A DNA stretch of 64,000 nt from Echinococcus granulosus (taxonomy: Eukaryota > Platyhelminthes > Cestoda > Cyclophyllidea > Taeniidae). Positions 13,201 to 30,164 of this stretch are shown here, piece by piece. The number at the start of each line of letters is the position of its first letter. Position 1 is the stretch's first letter. Location of the stretch: NCBI RefSeq assembly GCF_000524195.1, contig NW_020170390.1:155978-219977 (forward strand), written 5' to 3'. Made by a program: the position numbers and the translations under genes. Under the pieces are notes generated by a model that was not told where the DNA came from, searched no databases, and saw only the letters and a program-made list of their open reading frames with translations.

Positions 13201-14383
13201 ATTTCTTATGCATTCCGATACTCTCACTACTAAATACGTGAAGGAAATGGCGGGGGAATGTCGCGAGGGGTGCTGTAGGGGTGGGGAGGCAGGGCACCGG
13301 ATGAAAGGCTTCAACAACACGTTCCATCTTGCAAGCCCATGAACCTCTCCCTCCCCTTTCTTCCCCTCCAATTTCATGACTCATTGTTAGTGTGGAGGTA
13401 GCGCTACTAAGTGTGCGTTAGAAACACTGAAACCGCTTTTACCCCGCACAAGTTAAATTTCCAGTTCGCGTCACGGATCGCTTTGGTTCACCTCCCAGTG
13501 TCGAAGTTTATTCACCTTCTCACACATAGGTGATTTCCTTTAAAAGCTCATTAAAAAATATCTTACCATGCTTAATATTATCAAGAAGGTTGAAGTGGTT
13601 CCATTTCTGTTGTAGATATTCGCACAATACATTCGACGACTGACACTTTCCAGTTTTCCCGACGCTCCAAATGTCCACATCAGCCAGCAGGTAGGGCGCC
13701 TGTGGCGAAATCTCTCCAACGACTTTAGAGAGGTCTACGCAAAGGAAGCGCGTCGTCTTCAGAGTCTTCACTCTCTTGAGTTCCCCGACTACAAATACCA
13801 ACCACGTCGACGTCTACGGACTCTCGATGGTGATGAAATCGATTGTCACTCCTCCCCATTGCGCCCGGCAACCAATCCTCCACCATCTAACCCCAACATT
13901 ATCAATCATTACTTTGATGAGCTCCTTCAAAGTAACCGCCCCAAGTGTCAACTGAAGCCTTCACCCCTAAGTGAATTGGGTTCCAAAGAGCGACCAGACT
14001 TCACAGATGGTCTGTTGGACTTTTCTGTACTGCGTCATAACCCTAACGTGGACACACTGACGCCGCTTCAGAGCGCTAACGGCCAGAGAGATGCCATTAA
14101 GCATCAACTTGAAGATTCCATCACCTACCAACCTACATTCAACTACCCTGCGACCACTGACGGTGCTGCCGACCGATTGGGCTGGTTGGATGATAGGTCT
14201 GTCGAGCCGTTTGGTCTTCCGACCCAAGCCCAAGCACTGGTTACTGCGCCTTCCTATCTGCAGCCAGAGAACATTTTCTCTTCCACCGAACACTGGCATC
14301 AATACCATAAGGAGGGCTCCTTTGGGGACGTGTTACCCCTTCCGGGGATTGAGACGTGGACATTCAGTGGCTCCACCATCTAG
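10252..14383 (+). CDS. SOX-type HMG-box transcription factor
   Basis: Two exons, 10252-10647 and 13616-14383, encode 387 residues. The donor ATG|GTAGGG and acceptor TTGTAG| both sit in phase 0. The HMG box spans residues about 124-198 and is split by the 2,968-bp intron right after NSFM. It begins VPRPLNSFM, continues IFAQYIRR, then FPDAPNVHISQQVGRLW, and ends EFPDYKYQPRRR. This matches SOX boxes position by position (RPMNAFMVWSQ, then MHNAEISKRLG, then YPDYKYRP). The box is divergent: the usual Val-Trp after FM is Ile-Phe. SOX proteins bind the DNA minor groove and bend it in the nucleus to control cell fate. Residues 1-123 and 199-387 show no other domain; the tail is Pro/Ser/Thr-rich. The ATG at 10252 is the first in frame before the box. 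Subfamily is undetermined; a capicua-type or other HMG protein is less likely given the PDYKYQPR end. Confidence 0.85.
10648..13615 (+). other. Intron of the SOX-type gene
   Basis: This is the single intron inside the HMG box. On the opposite strand it holds two coding-looking stretches, at 11517-11690 and 12850-13131. Nothing else is recognisable. Confidence 0.7.
12850..13131 (-). CDS. Possible small antisense ORF in the SOX intron (93 aa)
   Basis: An ATG-started minus-strand frame of 93 codons lies wholly inside the SOX intron. Its composition is less AT-skewed than neighbouring chance frames. It has no recognised domain, signal peptide or membrane helix, and is rich in charged and polar residues. 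It could be a single-exon gene, an exon of a nested gene or chance. No promoter or poly(A) signal supports it, so I give it low weight. Confidence 0.15.
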   Translation of the reverse strand: MRSVVAWCVGEFVDELVHPPSDQADLSNLAYQHRQPRNTMLRISGHKRTEEYCYYQKFEASPTLKFMKILRNPINVQQLFETTACTFKRQEIQ

Positions 14384-14524
14384 ATAACCAAAAAATTTAT
14401 ACAAAGAACACCATATTTTGATATAAGGCTATCAGGTTTTCCGTCATCTAGATGTCTTCCACATTCCTGCGCCTAAAACTCCCCTACGTGCTATTTCTTG
14501 CAAAATTTTATCTATTCAAGCAAA

Positions 14525-14530
14525 AATAAA
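14525..14530 (+). terminator. Polyadenylation signal of SOX-type gene
   Basis: A canonical AATAAA sits about 140 bp after the stop codon of the HMG-box gene, followed by T-rich sequence. It is the first such hexamer downstream. Confidence 0.6.
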
Positions 14531-17500
14531 ACTTTTTATCAAGTTATCGTGATGACATGATAACGTCTTCTTGTCTTTCATATTTTCCTTGATTCACCTT
14601 CCGTCTTGGCTGCATTTCCTCCCATCAAAGCCTCAGTTATATGCTTTGATGAAGTTCGTCAAGCACATATTGTTATCGGACCACCCTTGATGGTCGTTTG
14701 GATTAGGAAAATGTCACCAAGTGCTTAATCGGTACCAGCGCGTGACAGTGCTATGAAGCACCATCCTCAATGATTCAGTACAGCTCGGAATTTTAATTGA
14801 ATCTCACTTACTTCTTCCCAAACTATTCTTTTGTCCTTGCATTACCTACCTTAGAGCCGTCGGCTGAGGCCTTTATTTCACGATTTTATAAAATCCACAT
14901 CGAACAGCACAAAACAGTCCGTCCAAACTCTACGCCTACCGTTAGGCCCCGGCCACAATGATCTGCCGATAACCGAAAGACTGGCACAACTCACGTCAAG
15001 CATTTTTTGTCCATTATAATAAGTGACATTGATAGACGGGAATCTGCGGAGAATTGTTCATGCCACACATCGCTTTTTGGGCTCGGTGAGATTTGTGTGC
15101 TGGTTCTACGCGATACTGCTAGGGCAGGATTTTTGTTGGGTGGCTTCCTTTTGAGCTACTGGATGATAAGTTCCGTATTACTGGATGCGTATACGAAAAT
15201 GCCTCACCCGTTCACGAACACGATTGAATTGCTTTGCTTTTCAAATCTTGCAGAGATCCAGCTGTCAAGAACGTGTGGTTACGAAACCACAATTTTGCAC
15301 TAAATGGTACTGTCCATATCAATGGGGCGGTTACCCTTCTATGAACTTGCATGTTTGATCGAGCCACTCGTCAATACTACTACGACACCTGCTGCTGCCT
15401 TTCATCAATGCATTTCTACATAGCATACTTTAAAGGCTGGAGGACTTCCTGTCATGTGGTGGAGGCTGACACGTTTTTTCAAAATGGCTAAAAATGTTGA
15501 CATATCATGCTGACTCATTCTGCTCTGGGTAAGTTGGTCGTTTTTGAATGCTCATTTGAGAGTATAAGCACACTCTAGATCTCTATTGATAAAAGACAAG
15601 GGCACTGTAAGGTGGGCTACCCGTAGCCCCTCATCGAACTGGCCTATTTCCCCTGGACGCTTAAATACCTTTTTTAATGCTCTAATAGATTAATCAACTT
15701 ATTCTTCTTTCAAATCATCCTCCCTGTTTGCTCTGTTGTAATCGTCTCGAAATGGTAGTATGTACGAAGCAGTCTGTTTCGTTACGTATAACTTCAAAAG
15801 AATATTAGCTCCTTTTTAAAATAATTTTACTGATTGAAACGCGAATTTGTATTTGCATTATTCCGTACCATCCGTGAGATGAATTGTAGTAGCGTAAACC
15901 TGACTGAAGTCAGGTCAAGAACAGAACTAAATCCTAAGATTATGCAAATAATTTGACTCTGGGATACTAATATAGAAATTATTAAGGAATAAAGAAAAAG
16001 AAAACTGACCACCTCTTCACCAATATCATAATTCGTATTGGTGATGCACCACTCCAGAGCGTACTATCATGTCTCAAAGAGTTAAGTAAATTTTGCCCTT
16101 ATGAAAGGCATTTCGGGTCTAGTTGAATCTCCTGTCCTGATCCTCATTCATCAAAAGCATTGGCTCAAATTTACATCTTTATTTTACTCGCCTCCATGTC
16201 CTAATGAAGGAAGTGCATGACATTTGTAAATAATTTTGTATGATCTCTTCATACAACAGCAGCCTTTTTCTAAATTTCTATTATATTTATCACTTGAGTC
16301 TCGGTGACATGTGGATGCATTCAGCTACTTTATGAATGAGTCAATTGTCGCTAACCCCCCTTCACAAGTGTTTACCTTAGCACACATGGAATGGTAGACC
16401 ATGTTTCGACCTACCCCTACACCCTCCTCCCCCACTTCCAACCCCATCTACTGCCTCGTGCAGAGGCGGAGCGCACACGAGGCCTCTCCGTTCCACCGTT
16501 CTCTCTCTAGGTTGAAGAAAAACAAGGTTGTGACGCCGTGGCGGTAGGAGACAGATGATGGGGCCTTGAAACGGCCTTGATGAGCAGCACGTCGTGTGAG
16601 CGAATGATGTAGCGCAGTCACTGTAAGTCACGACGTGACGGCAGGATGTCTCATCGCTGCATTTTTTCAATGTAGCTTAAATAACAACGACTCCTACTTT
16701 GAACACGCTCTGGATGGCAATTTAAGTGGTTATTTTCTAGTAAAATAGGCATGTGAATGCAGGAAAACTGCGCTTTAAGACTTGATTTGTACACTGATAA
16801 GATTTAGGCAACGGCTTTGCTTAGCTTGCTGATCTCCGTGATGCCAAGGCCACCAAGATGTGGATAATTACATTCAAAATGGGCGGGTTAGCTAAGTGTT
16901 TTCTAAAAACACCCAAGTTTGGGTAAAAAGCCACGTAAATTAGATCAAAAAGAATCCTACAATCTAATGTGGAACTTTTGTAAATGCGGAGCATTGTTGT
17001 GCAAATGTTATGGCTGGATATTCATACATAAGACCTACCAGTCACTTCTGACATTTGATACCATTTGTCTTTCTCTTGAATGTAATCAACTGCTTAAAAA
17101 TATTTCAGAAATAATTATTTCGATAACTTGCTCCCTAAATAGTGCTTTTAAATTTTGCTAAAGGTTAGGCGTTCAGTTTTTAGCAGTTGCCTTCTTGACT
17201 CTGGATGCGTAGGTTGTCAGGGTGCTGAAGAACCAACCCTCCTTCATGGTAAGGCAGCAAGACAGCTCCTTATTTTTTGGGAATATTGCATTGGGAATTA
17301 ACTTTGGCATATTAGAAATAAAATATAATAGTACCTATATTTAAAATTTGACATGAGCACGTTTGCAGCTGTTGGTTCAAGTTAGTGATGTGAATATTTC
17401 TGTTTGCATAAAACCGCGTGGGGATGTCAAATTATAAATCAAAATAAGTAAATTAGCGAATTTTGCAGTGGTTCGACTAAAGACTGCATAGGCAGCTTGA

Positions 17501-18968
17501 ATTGGTGATATCTATAAATGTGAAAGAGGGTATCATATAACGAAGTTCTTTGTCTATAGCTTATTTCAACCTACCTGGCCTTTAGTAACCACGAACAAAA
17601 TTAAAATTCGTTTATGACCCAATTATCCCAGCCGCTCTGTAGCCAGCGATAAGCGATAACTCGACACCCAGTACACCTCAATTTTGCCTTCGAGTGCGAT
17701 TCGGACCGCTACACACGCTTGAAATTCAAGCCATCTTTGTTCATCTTCTATTCACTCGAAAGGATTTGATTAATTCTCTACGTTTAATTTTGCTTTGATA
17801 TACAGAGTTAAAACTGAAAGTAGACCTTTTCTTTGGGAGGGTTACTTGGTTGTGTTTCATCTTCTATCCCATAATTCGTTGCAGCTATTTTACAAATAAG
17901 TATAATTGAAGTGCAAGTATTTAACGAATTTAATAGTCCAATTATTTGGCACTTGGTTAGAATGCATGCTTAACTACGCAGACGCTTCAGTCTTTACAGT
18001 TTGCGCTTCCAACCTGTGAAGTGGCACTTGAGCTATGCTAGCAGCCTCCTAGCTCTTCTGTACCTTGACAATCCATGTTCCTTCACACTACTTTGGCTTG
18101 ATTCAATTTCAGCTAAGTGAGCTGAAAAGTTTGAATGTGAAAGCCAAAATTTCCTAGTCGGGTCGTGGAATATTTGCTTTATGGGGAAATTATCAAAATC
18201 ACAACGTCTATTCAATTGGTCACATACGAAACTTCAGATGATTTCCGATTTATGAAGGTAGTGCAGCTCAAAAGCAGGAGGACCGGGAACTCTATACTGT
18301 TTAGTAAGGGTATGTCACCTAGTGAATGAGATGTTTGGTTATTTCTAGTGGATATTAGTTTGTTTGTAACTATCTATTTTCTTGAAGCATCTTTACAAAT
18401 CGGGAGTCTAAAATGTCAATGCTTGAAACAAGTTGTTTTCAAACATTCTCTAGGAAATTTCATGGGAATAAATATTGAAATAATTTTATGTAGGATTACT
18501 AAAATTAGTGAATGTTTGGCCATGTAGATATGCCTACACAAACTTTAGCAGATGGATGTTGGGCTTTTATTTTGGTGGCAATTCCGGGGACCAATGTCCG
18601 TAGTCCTCAAGATTTTCTGTGCGCGAAACAAGTTTGCTTTACAGGTATGGAGTGACTCTGACAGTGATTAAAGTACATGCAAGAGCTTAACCTAAATGTA
18701 AATGTTTGGATTTTAAAGCAGATTAGAAAAAAAATACCACCAAATCTGATCATCAACCCCCCATTTTCCTATATTTTCATTAACAATGATTTTGTGCATA
18801 TGTTTAAAATCACAGTGGCATAATAATAAAATAAAATGCACAAATGCTGTTAATGCCCCTACAGCTGCACATTACTTGTAGTTAGTCAAATTTTGCCAAT
18901 TGATGAAAATGTTGTTTTAGTAAGTTCACAGTCTGCGTTCCAGTCTTTGAAGATCCCGGTTTGTCGTG
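14531..18968. other. Intergenic, no supported gene
   Basis: About 4.4 kb of AT-rich sequence. A G+C-richer island at about 16,380-16,670 has an open minus-strand frame without recognisable motifs. No repeat, RNA gene or convincing exon chain was found on either strand. Confidence 0.45.
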
Positions 18969-19656
18969 ATGGCAGGTGTTGTCAATGTCCTGAGTTCAGG
19001 TCTGCTACATCTTGGTGTTGCCACATCGGTTGTGATTTTCAGTCTATTCATTTTCTTTAAATATCTCTACAAAAGAGGAGCTCCTGATTCCCCACTGAAA
19101 AGTTCTCAGAAGAAGAACACGAACAAGAAAGGAGAAGGGAAGTCTAACCACCAGGCAGCTAAAGTGAGAAGGATACCTGTATCTAGCTATTAGGTTGCTA
19201 AGTCTACATCAAAGGCTCAGTCACAGCCACCAAAGGACGCTTCAATCAATTCAACCTCTGGAGTAAAGAAGAATATTTCTCCGATGGTGCAGGTGGGAGA
19301 GAAATAGTTGTTTCATCGCATAGGTGCCTGTAACGATTGAAGAGGATGATTGGGTAAAGGTTAAGCCCACTAAATTGCAATCGGGTCAATCTCCTACCAA
19401 AGAAACTGCTAAGGCAGGGGCAAAAAACAAGAAGTCTGATAACCAGCCTAAGAAGTCCCAAAAACAACAAAATAAAAAGGCTGAGAAGTCTCCCAAAACA
19501 GAACATAGAGATGAGGAAAGTAAGAATTCAGACAATAGTAGCCCAGGAAAGAACATTCATGTGCCAACGGTTCCAATTGTTGAAAAACCCGTTGAGGATG
19601 AGTGGCAGGAGATTCCTTCCGCTAAAAGGAAGAAGCACCGAGCGAGGAAAGAGTAG
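18969..19656 (+). CDS. Lysine-rich single-pass membrane protein
   Basis: Three exons, 18969-19163, 19194-19292 and 19324-19656, all in phase 0, encode 208 residues. The introns are only 30 and 31 bp (GTGAGA...TTAG and GTGGGA...ATAG). The protein has a short N-terminus, one hydrophobic helix at about residues 13-35 (VVIFSLFIFFKYLY), then a long hydrophilic Lys/Ser/Gln-rich tail. The tail carries two acidic-tryptophan motifs, EEDDWVKV and VEDEWQEIPSAKRKKH, and ends in a basic RKKHRARKE. Topology suggests a signal-anchored ER or nuclear-envelope protein with a cytosolic basic tail. The layout (N-terminal helix, Lys-rich tail, spaced acidic-Trp motifs) is reminiscent of LYRIC/MTDH, but the resemblance is weak and I assign no name. 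Start chosen at ATG 18969; the GTG just before it is not a eukaryotic start. Confidence 0.7.
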
Positions 19657-22600
19657 TATGAATGATCAACTTGAAGTCGCTGGCGGTGTGCGCCTTGCCG
19701 TTTCTTGGACAGGTGGGGCAGAAGTACAAATTCTGACAAGTATGTTACTGTGTAATGAAATGAGTCTATAATCGACTGCGTTCTCGCTTCGTCTTTCCAT
19801 ATTTAAGTTCTTTTAACTCCCCTCCTCTATGCTGTCTTTAAAGCTATTGTTTTTGCTGTATATTTCCTTCATCCAGCATGTAAATGCACCATGCTTAGTT
19901 CTTGCATCTACTTTCAGTGCTTCTTTCTAAACCAACTGTACACAGTCATTTACACTCAAATTTCTTAGATGTGTACAGCGTCTGCGTATTGAGGTTTGGT
20001 AACATTTCAAGTTTATCAATAATGTACTTGTGTTATCCAGTACGAGGTTTTCTGGTTTAGTTTCTTCGACCTTTTTCAACTTCTGGCGTGAGGGGTAAAA
20101 AAGTTTAATTACTCATCGCGGTGGTCTAATTAGGATTGTCGTGCGTGCTCCTCTCCTCTTGCTAGAATTAGACCGCTCGATGTTCATGTTCAATTGTTGG
20201 TGGATCGTCATGAGTGTCCGCGTTGAGGTAGAATTTGGATCTCTATTGTTTTGACTGGAAATAGATTATAGTGAGGCATGGTTCTATCCTGTCTTTTTGT
20301 CATGCATGGGATACCTCGGTCGCGGTGTGCATTGGGTGGATAAGGCTCAGTTGGTAGAACAGTCCAACGGGCTAGCCTACTTGGTGGCACCTTTGGAACG
20401 TTTGGTTTTTCGGCATCTAAAGTGGTTTGGGCTATCTCCGGCTGGCTGCCCCTGGTTGATTGTTTGACCAGTGGAAACGGGTATTGGATGTCTCAATTCA
20501 GTTAATGGGATATCCCCCCCCCTCGCTAGTGTACTTTGTTCAATGTCCAGACCTGGTATTTAGTTCATGGACGAGCACTGGGCATCGACTACCCATTTAG
20601 AGCGCGGTGGCGAGGGTCCAGTGGCCACGTTGCGAGTCGTAGTGCACGAAAGGTCAAAGCTGCCTGTTTTGACTTGCTTTTACGAGCCCAGCGTCAAGCG
20701 CCAGATGACCGTAGGGTTGTTGTACTTTGCCACGTGTAACGTCAGCGGGCATCAATTGTCAATCTTGCTTTATTGCCTTGGTAGCGCATTCGCCGTGCAT
20801 TCATTTTTAATGCCAATTTGATTTGTATTAATTAATTTGTCTTAATAGGAATGAAACATACTAACTGAAGAGAGGGGTAAAGTCATTGCAGAAAGGCATT
20901 TCCGACCATTTGCCTGAATGTTATCCCCTGAGTTGTTTTTTTATACCTCCCGAATCAGGGCCGAGATTTTGTTACCTCAGCAACAAGTTCCTTCAGCAGA
21001 TAATTACGCGCGTCTACGGAGAAATACACAGGTATATCAGCAGTACATAATTCTGGGTATTTCAATGTAACATTAAGTTTTGTGAGAATTTTGAGCCTAT
21101 TTGGCTACCATATTGGTTACGCCCATTTACATCGTTTGACTGGTTATACAAATAGGTATGTTCTTATCAAATGGTCATGCTACAACATAGAGATGTTCAA
21201 AAACAATTGTGCTATTAACCAGTGGTGCTGAAAAGCCCTGAAATGGAATAAGAATGAGAGGTCCACTGTAAGGACAGAGAGGTATGTAAACGCTTTGCCA
21301 TGCATTTTGGCATTACTTTTGAACCGATACGTATGCAATTGCTAAGTCAGCGAATATAAATGGTCTTGAGTGCATGGACCTTTGGAGTTAGTGTAGCGTA
21401 AGCCAATGACATCCTACTTAAAAATGTGAGCCCTCTGCATTGAAATCCTTTTAGCCACGCAAAGTTATGCTTCAATTGGCAACCACGTCGCCTTTTTTAT
21501 CTGTATCTACGGTCTGAATTCTCGGTAAATTTGACAGACTTTGATATTAGCAGGTTCCAACGTAATTGCGTTGAATGCAACCGGACTGGTGGGCTCATGT
21601 ATTACTATTTTAACACAGATTTCTGAGCACGATTTGCTGACACAAGAATCGTTATAATCCTATGGTTCACTAATTCTGCACTCCACTTAATATCATACCT
21701 CTGCGTTAATCTCTCCGGTGGGTATGCTAGTGTTTTACAAATGAACGTGGTTGTCCTGTGCTATGCATGGACATATTATGGCGCTACTTACCATTTTCAC
21801 ATATATGTTACGAAGTACAGGGTAGATGTAGTCTGAGTACGTCCTCCCAATTAGTGCTTTACGTCAATCACTAAGTATTCCACTACCGAGAGGTCCCACT
21901 GACTGATCTCTTTCAAACTGTATTGTGCTTCTCATGCATTTCTTTTTTCAATTTTATCGCTTTTATATTGAGTCCGTACCATTAAAAGCAGAACGATTTG
22001 GACAGCAAGCATCAATTTGCTAAGGTGTTCCATGCTTTATTGCGTTGGAAAGCGTTATTCAGCTGTTACAGCTCGGTCATTCCATCTGTGCAGTGAATGG
22101 TGCATGAGTGTGATCGCAAACGCAATATTCAAAACGCCTCGTGCCGTCTGTTTTTTAAGCATGCTTATTCATTCCGAAATGGAGACTAACGCTCTGTGAA
22201 GAATGCGGACACAATTTTGTCCAGCCGTGGGTTATTATTATGAATCATGTTTCAATATCATGTAACAAAATTACCGTGAAAAATCGGCAGTTCTGAGAAT
22301 GATGCTCGATAAGTGAGGCTAGATCCGGTACCGCTAACCATTTTGGTAGTTCACGGAGGCTGGGTAAAGGAAAGCTCGGTGGAAAAGATTCATTATTGGA
22401 ACATAAATGCATTATTGCACTGATGAATTGGGTTGACAAATGTGGTTTGCAAAACTACACCGATGTACCATTTCATAGTTCTCTGATTTGGATTCCTTTA
22501 GTAGCACTTCAATTGAGTGATTTCAACGTGATTGAATCTTCTTCAAAAACTTCTTTTGATGTGGATGACTTACTACCAGTATCTGATTGTTCATAATTGA

Positions 22601-22828
22601 AAGGCGACCTCAAAATGCTTCTTCTAATATGTTACTGCATCTCGGTGAAGCTTCTCGCCTTCAAAGAATAACATTTGGCAGCAGTTGACTTTAGCCTGAT
22701 TATGAAAATGACAGTAATGGGAGCAGTCCTTAAGAAGCAAACATTGAGACTCGCACAACCAAAATGATAAAATGCTCTTCAATAGCCATTGCAATATTGT
22801 GTAATGCGTTGGTTGTTCGTTTAACACC
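19657..22828. other. Intergenic, no supported gene
   Basis: Mostly AT-rich. It includes a run of nine C at 20514-20522, a tRNA D-arm-like stretch near 20340, and open frames around 20536-20820 without recognisable motifs. No gene could be supported. Confidence 0.4.
20330..20405 (+). repeat. tRNA-like (possible SINE head) fragment
   Basis: AAGGCTCAGTTGGTAGAACA is nearly a canonical tRNA D-arm / polymerase III A box. No clear B box (GGTTCGANNCC) follows at the expected distance, so this is not a functional tRNA gene. It may be the remnant of a tRNA-derived SINE or a chance match. Confidence 0.2.
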
Positions 22829-23000
22829 CGGTTTTGGTAAAGGGTCAGTTTGTGACTTGGCCATTGTACCTTCGCCAGGTGGGCTGGCCTCTGAGCCGTG
22901 CCATTAGCCCCAGCCCCTACTGTATGTTAAATATGTATATTCTACTTAAGTGTTACGTCTTCTTTCTTCTTCAGGGAAGTCTCGAGGTGCTAGAATTTTG
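22829..23000 (+). repeat. Dispersed repeat R1, copy 1
   Basis: Begins GGTTTTGGTAAAGGG, then CCATTGTACCTTCGCCAGG, GCCCCAGCCCCTACTGTATG, and ends near CTCGAGGTGCTAGAATTTTG. It aligns along its length with copies at 23132-23304 (reverse), 39428-39595 and 63724-63885. It has no coding capacity. It could be a SINE, a MITE or a fragment of a larger element. Confidence 0.65.
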
Positions 23001-23131
23001 TAAAATTCAACGAAATCAGTAAAAAAGGCAAGCTATGCGAAGGATCGTGTCAACAATGACTTACCAATGAAGACCAGTAACGAACGCGGCATTTGTCAAG
23101 GTAGACTCCATAAATAGGTCAATTTGTCGTA

Positions 23132-23304
23132 CCAATTGCAGCCCCCTGCGACTCTTCCGAAGATGAAAAAGGGCACTACTTAGACATAATACCTATATTT
23201 GACATATAAAAGGGATTGTGGCTAGTGGCTTGGCCCGGAGGCTAGCCCACCCAGCAGAGGTACAATGGAGGGCATCCAAGTGATCCCTTTTACCAAAACC
23301 GAGA
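23132..23304 (-). repeat. Dispersed repeat R1, copy 2 (inverted)
   Basis: The reverse complement starts GGTTTTGGTAAAAGGG, then CCATTGTACCTCTGC and GGTGGGCTAGCCTCCGGG, matching copy 1 closely. It faces copy 1 tail-to-tail across a 131-bp spacer, so 22829-23304 forms one large inverted repeat. Confidence 0.65.
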
Positions 23305-24747
23305 GTTATACAAGCAACTAACGTATCAAACTAATGTTCAAAACTCATTGAAAGATTAGGCTTTGCAGTAAGACCTAAAGTAGGTATACTCATTAAAGTA
23401 TTATTGCTCTTTAACCTGCAGGAAAAGCTGCTTTAGCTGAGATTAGATTACCCATAATTTCCCTCCCCACACGTGGGTATTGGAAGAGCACAACTGAGTA
23501 CATAATAAAATATGGTACAGGACACCTACTGTAAACTGTAGCAAAGGATGAGTCAACAATCGCGTTAATGGTAAGTTTATGAAAATACTTTGGTGTAATT
23601 AAGTTCTTACGTCAAACTCACATTTTCACTCGCACTGGCTTCTGGTTTCAAACGCTGATCAATAAGACTGATTTGCAGATTGTATGATATCCCCTTATAA
23701 TAGGAGTTGTATTTGGGTACGTAAATCTTAAGGAAATTCAGATTTGTATCCCTCTTGAGAGAGCGACGATGTAGGCAGAATTGCGGGGTTTGACTGGTTC
23801 AGTGCCTTCTGTCCCGGAAATGCGTCGTAGAATAAAGTGTATGTTACGCCTTCGATAAGCCTAATTTCGCAAGTACCACCAGACGTGAATACGTATTAAT
23901 GCGCAAGGACATGAGGAGTAGAAGTTAGAATTCCTAACTCAGGGGGACTTAAAAGAAACTACCAATGACAGCGTGTGCCTCAGCTATCAAATGTAGTCAA
24001 AATATGCCGTCCCACGGAGCACCAGTGAAATTATATCCAAAAGTTGTTGTGTAAGTCCATGAAAATGATTAAATGAGGTCGTTTTATAAAGGAGATATAC
24101 GGCGTACCCCAAAGTTGGTGCAGGCATTTCCGGAAATGAAGCATTAAGTAAAGTTGTTGAAACGCAGAGGAAAATTCATACTAGTCGAGTTAAAATAAAC
24201 GTGATTTTACACACTCTGGATACTTTGTGGCAGAAACCATCGACCAAAAACATGAACCATTGTTTTATAAGCCCAAAACGCCAAATTAGACCAATGAATT
24301 ATTTGGAAATATCCAATGGGTCAAATAAACCCTGCTATATCTAGAAGATACCAGTATTTGAATGAGCAGGCGTTTGGTACATTAATGTTTCTTGCGTTAC
24401 TATATGATGTATTCGACCTTCAGGGCTCTATTAATTTTGGTAGAGTTCATATTTGCAGCTCTCTGACAGTGTGTGTGCTAATATATATTTGCACCTTCTT
24501 GGCCTATTATAACGTTAGGGAAGCGTTGAGTTCCTGCAGCTGGGACATGCATAAGCTACATCTCAGCTCATGGCAGTAACGATTAGCTTTACCACGAGTC
24601 CAAGCTTTTAAAATAAAGTAGTAATTGCAATTTTATGGTTTGATTATGATAAACGCATTTGCTTTTTATAACGCTACATAAACAAGTTGGACTGTATTTA
24701 AATACATGCCGGCACATTGAAAAGCCCTGCCCCTCTTTTTATCGGTG
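23305..24747. other. Intergenic upstream of alanyl-tRNA synthetase
   Basis: AT-rich. An open plus-strand frame at 24316-24579 lacks recognisable motifs or splice context and is not called. No repeat was recognised after the R1 pair. Confidence 0.45.
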
Positions 24748-24761
24748 CGTTCTTTTGCAGC
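24748..24761 (+). promoter_or_regulatory. Splice acceptor immediately before AlaRS start (possible trans-splice site)
   Basis: A pyrimidine-rich tract ending TTCTTTTGCAG is followed by C and then the ATG at 24762, leaving a one-base leader after the AG. This suits either a 5'-UTR intron acceptor or spliced-leader addition, which is common in flatworms. Which of the two cannot be told from DNA alone. Confidence 0.4.
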
Positions 24762-30115
<5,354 letters not shown>

Positions 30116-30158
30116 TCTCGGGTTTAGCACAGAGTAACCACTCAGCGCCGTTCCCCGA

Positions 30159-30164
30159 AATAAA
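30159..30164 (+). terminator. Polyadenylation signal of AlaRS gene
   Basis: A canonical AATAAA lies 44 bp after the AlaRS stop codon. Confidence 0.7.

Noticed and set aside
13654..13690. Alternative SOX acceptor CTTTCCAG at 13653 requiring a hidden micro-exon
   Set aside because: The acceptor at 13615 gives phase 0 and exactly the 13 residues the HMG box needs between FM and FPD, so no extra exon is required.
22396..22596. Open plus-strand frame of about 80 codons
   Set aside because: Somewhat protein-like, but there is no partner exon or family, and it sits beside the R1 repeat pair. Not enough to call.
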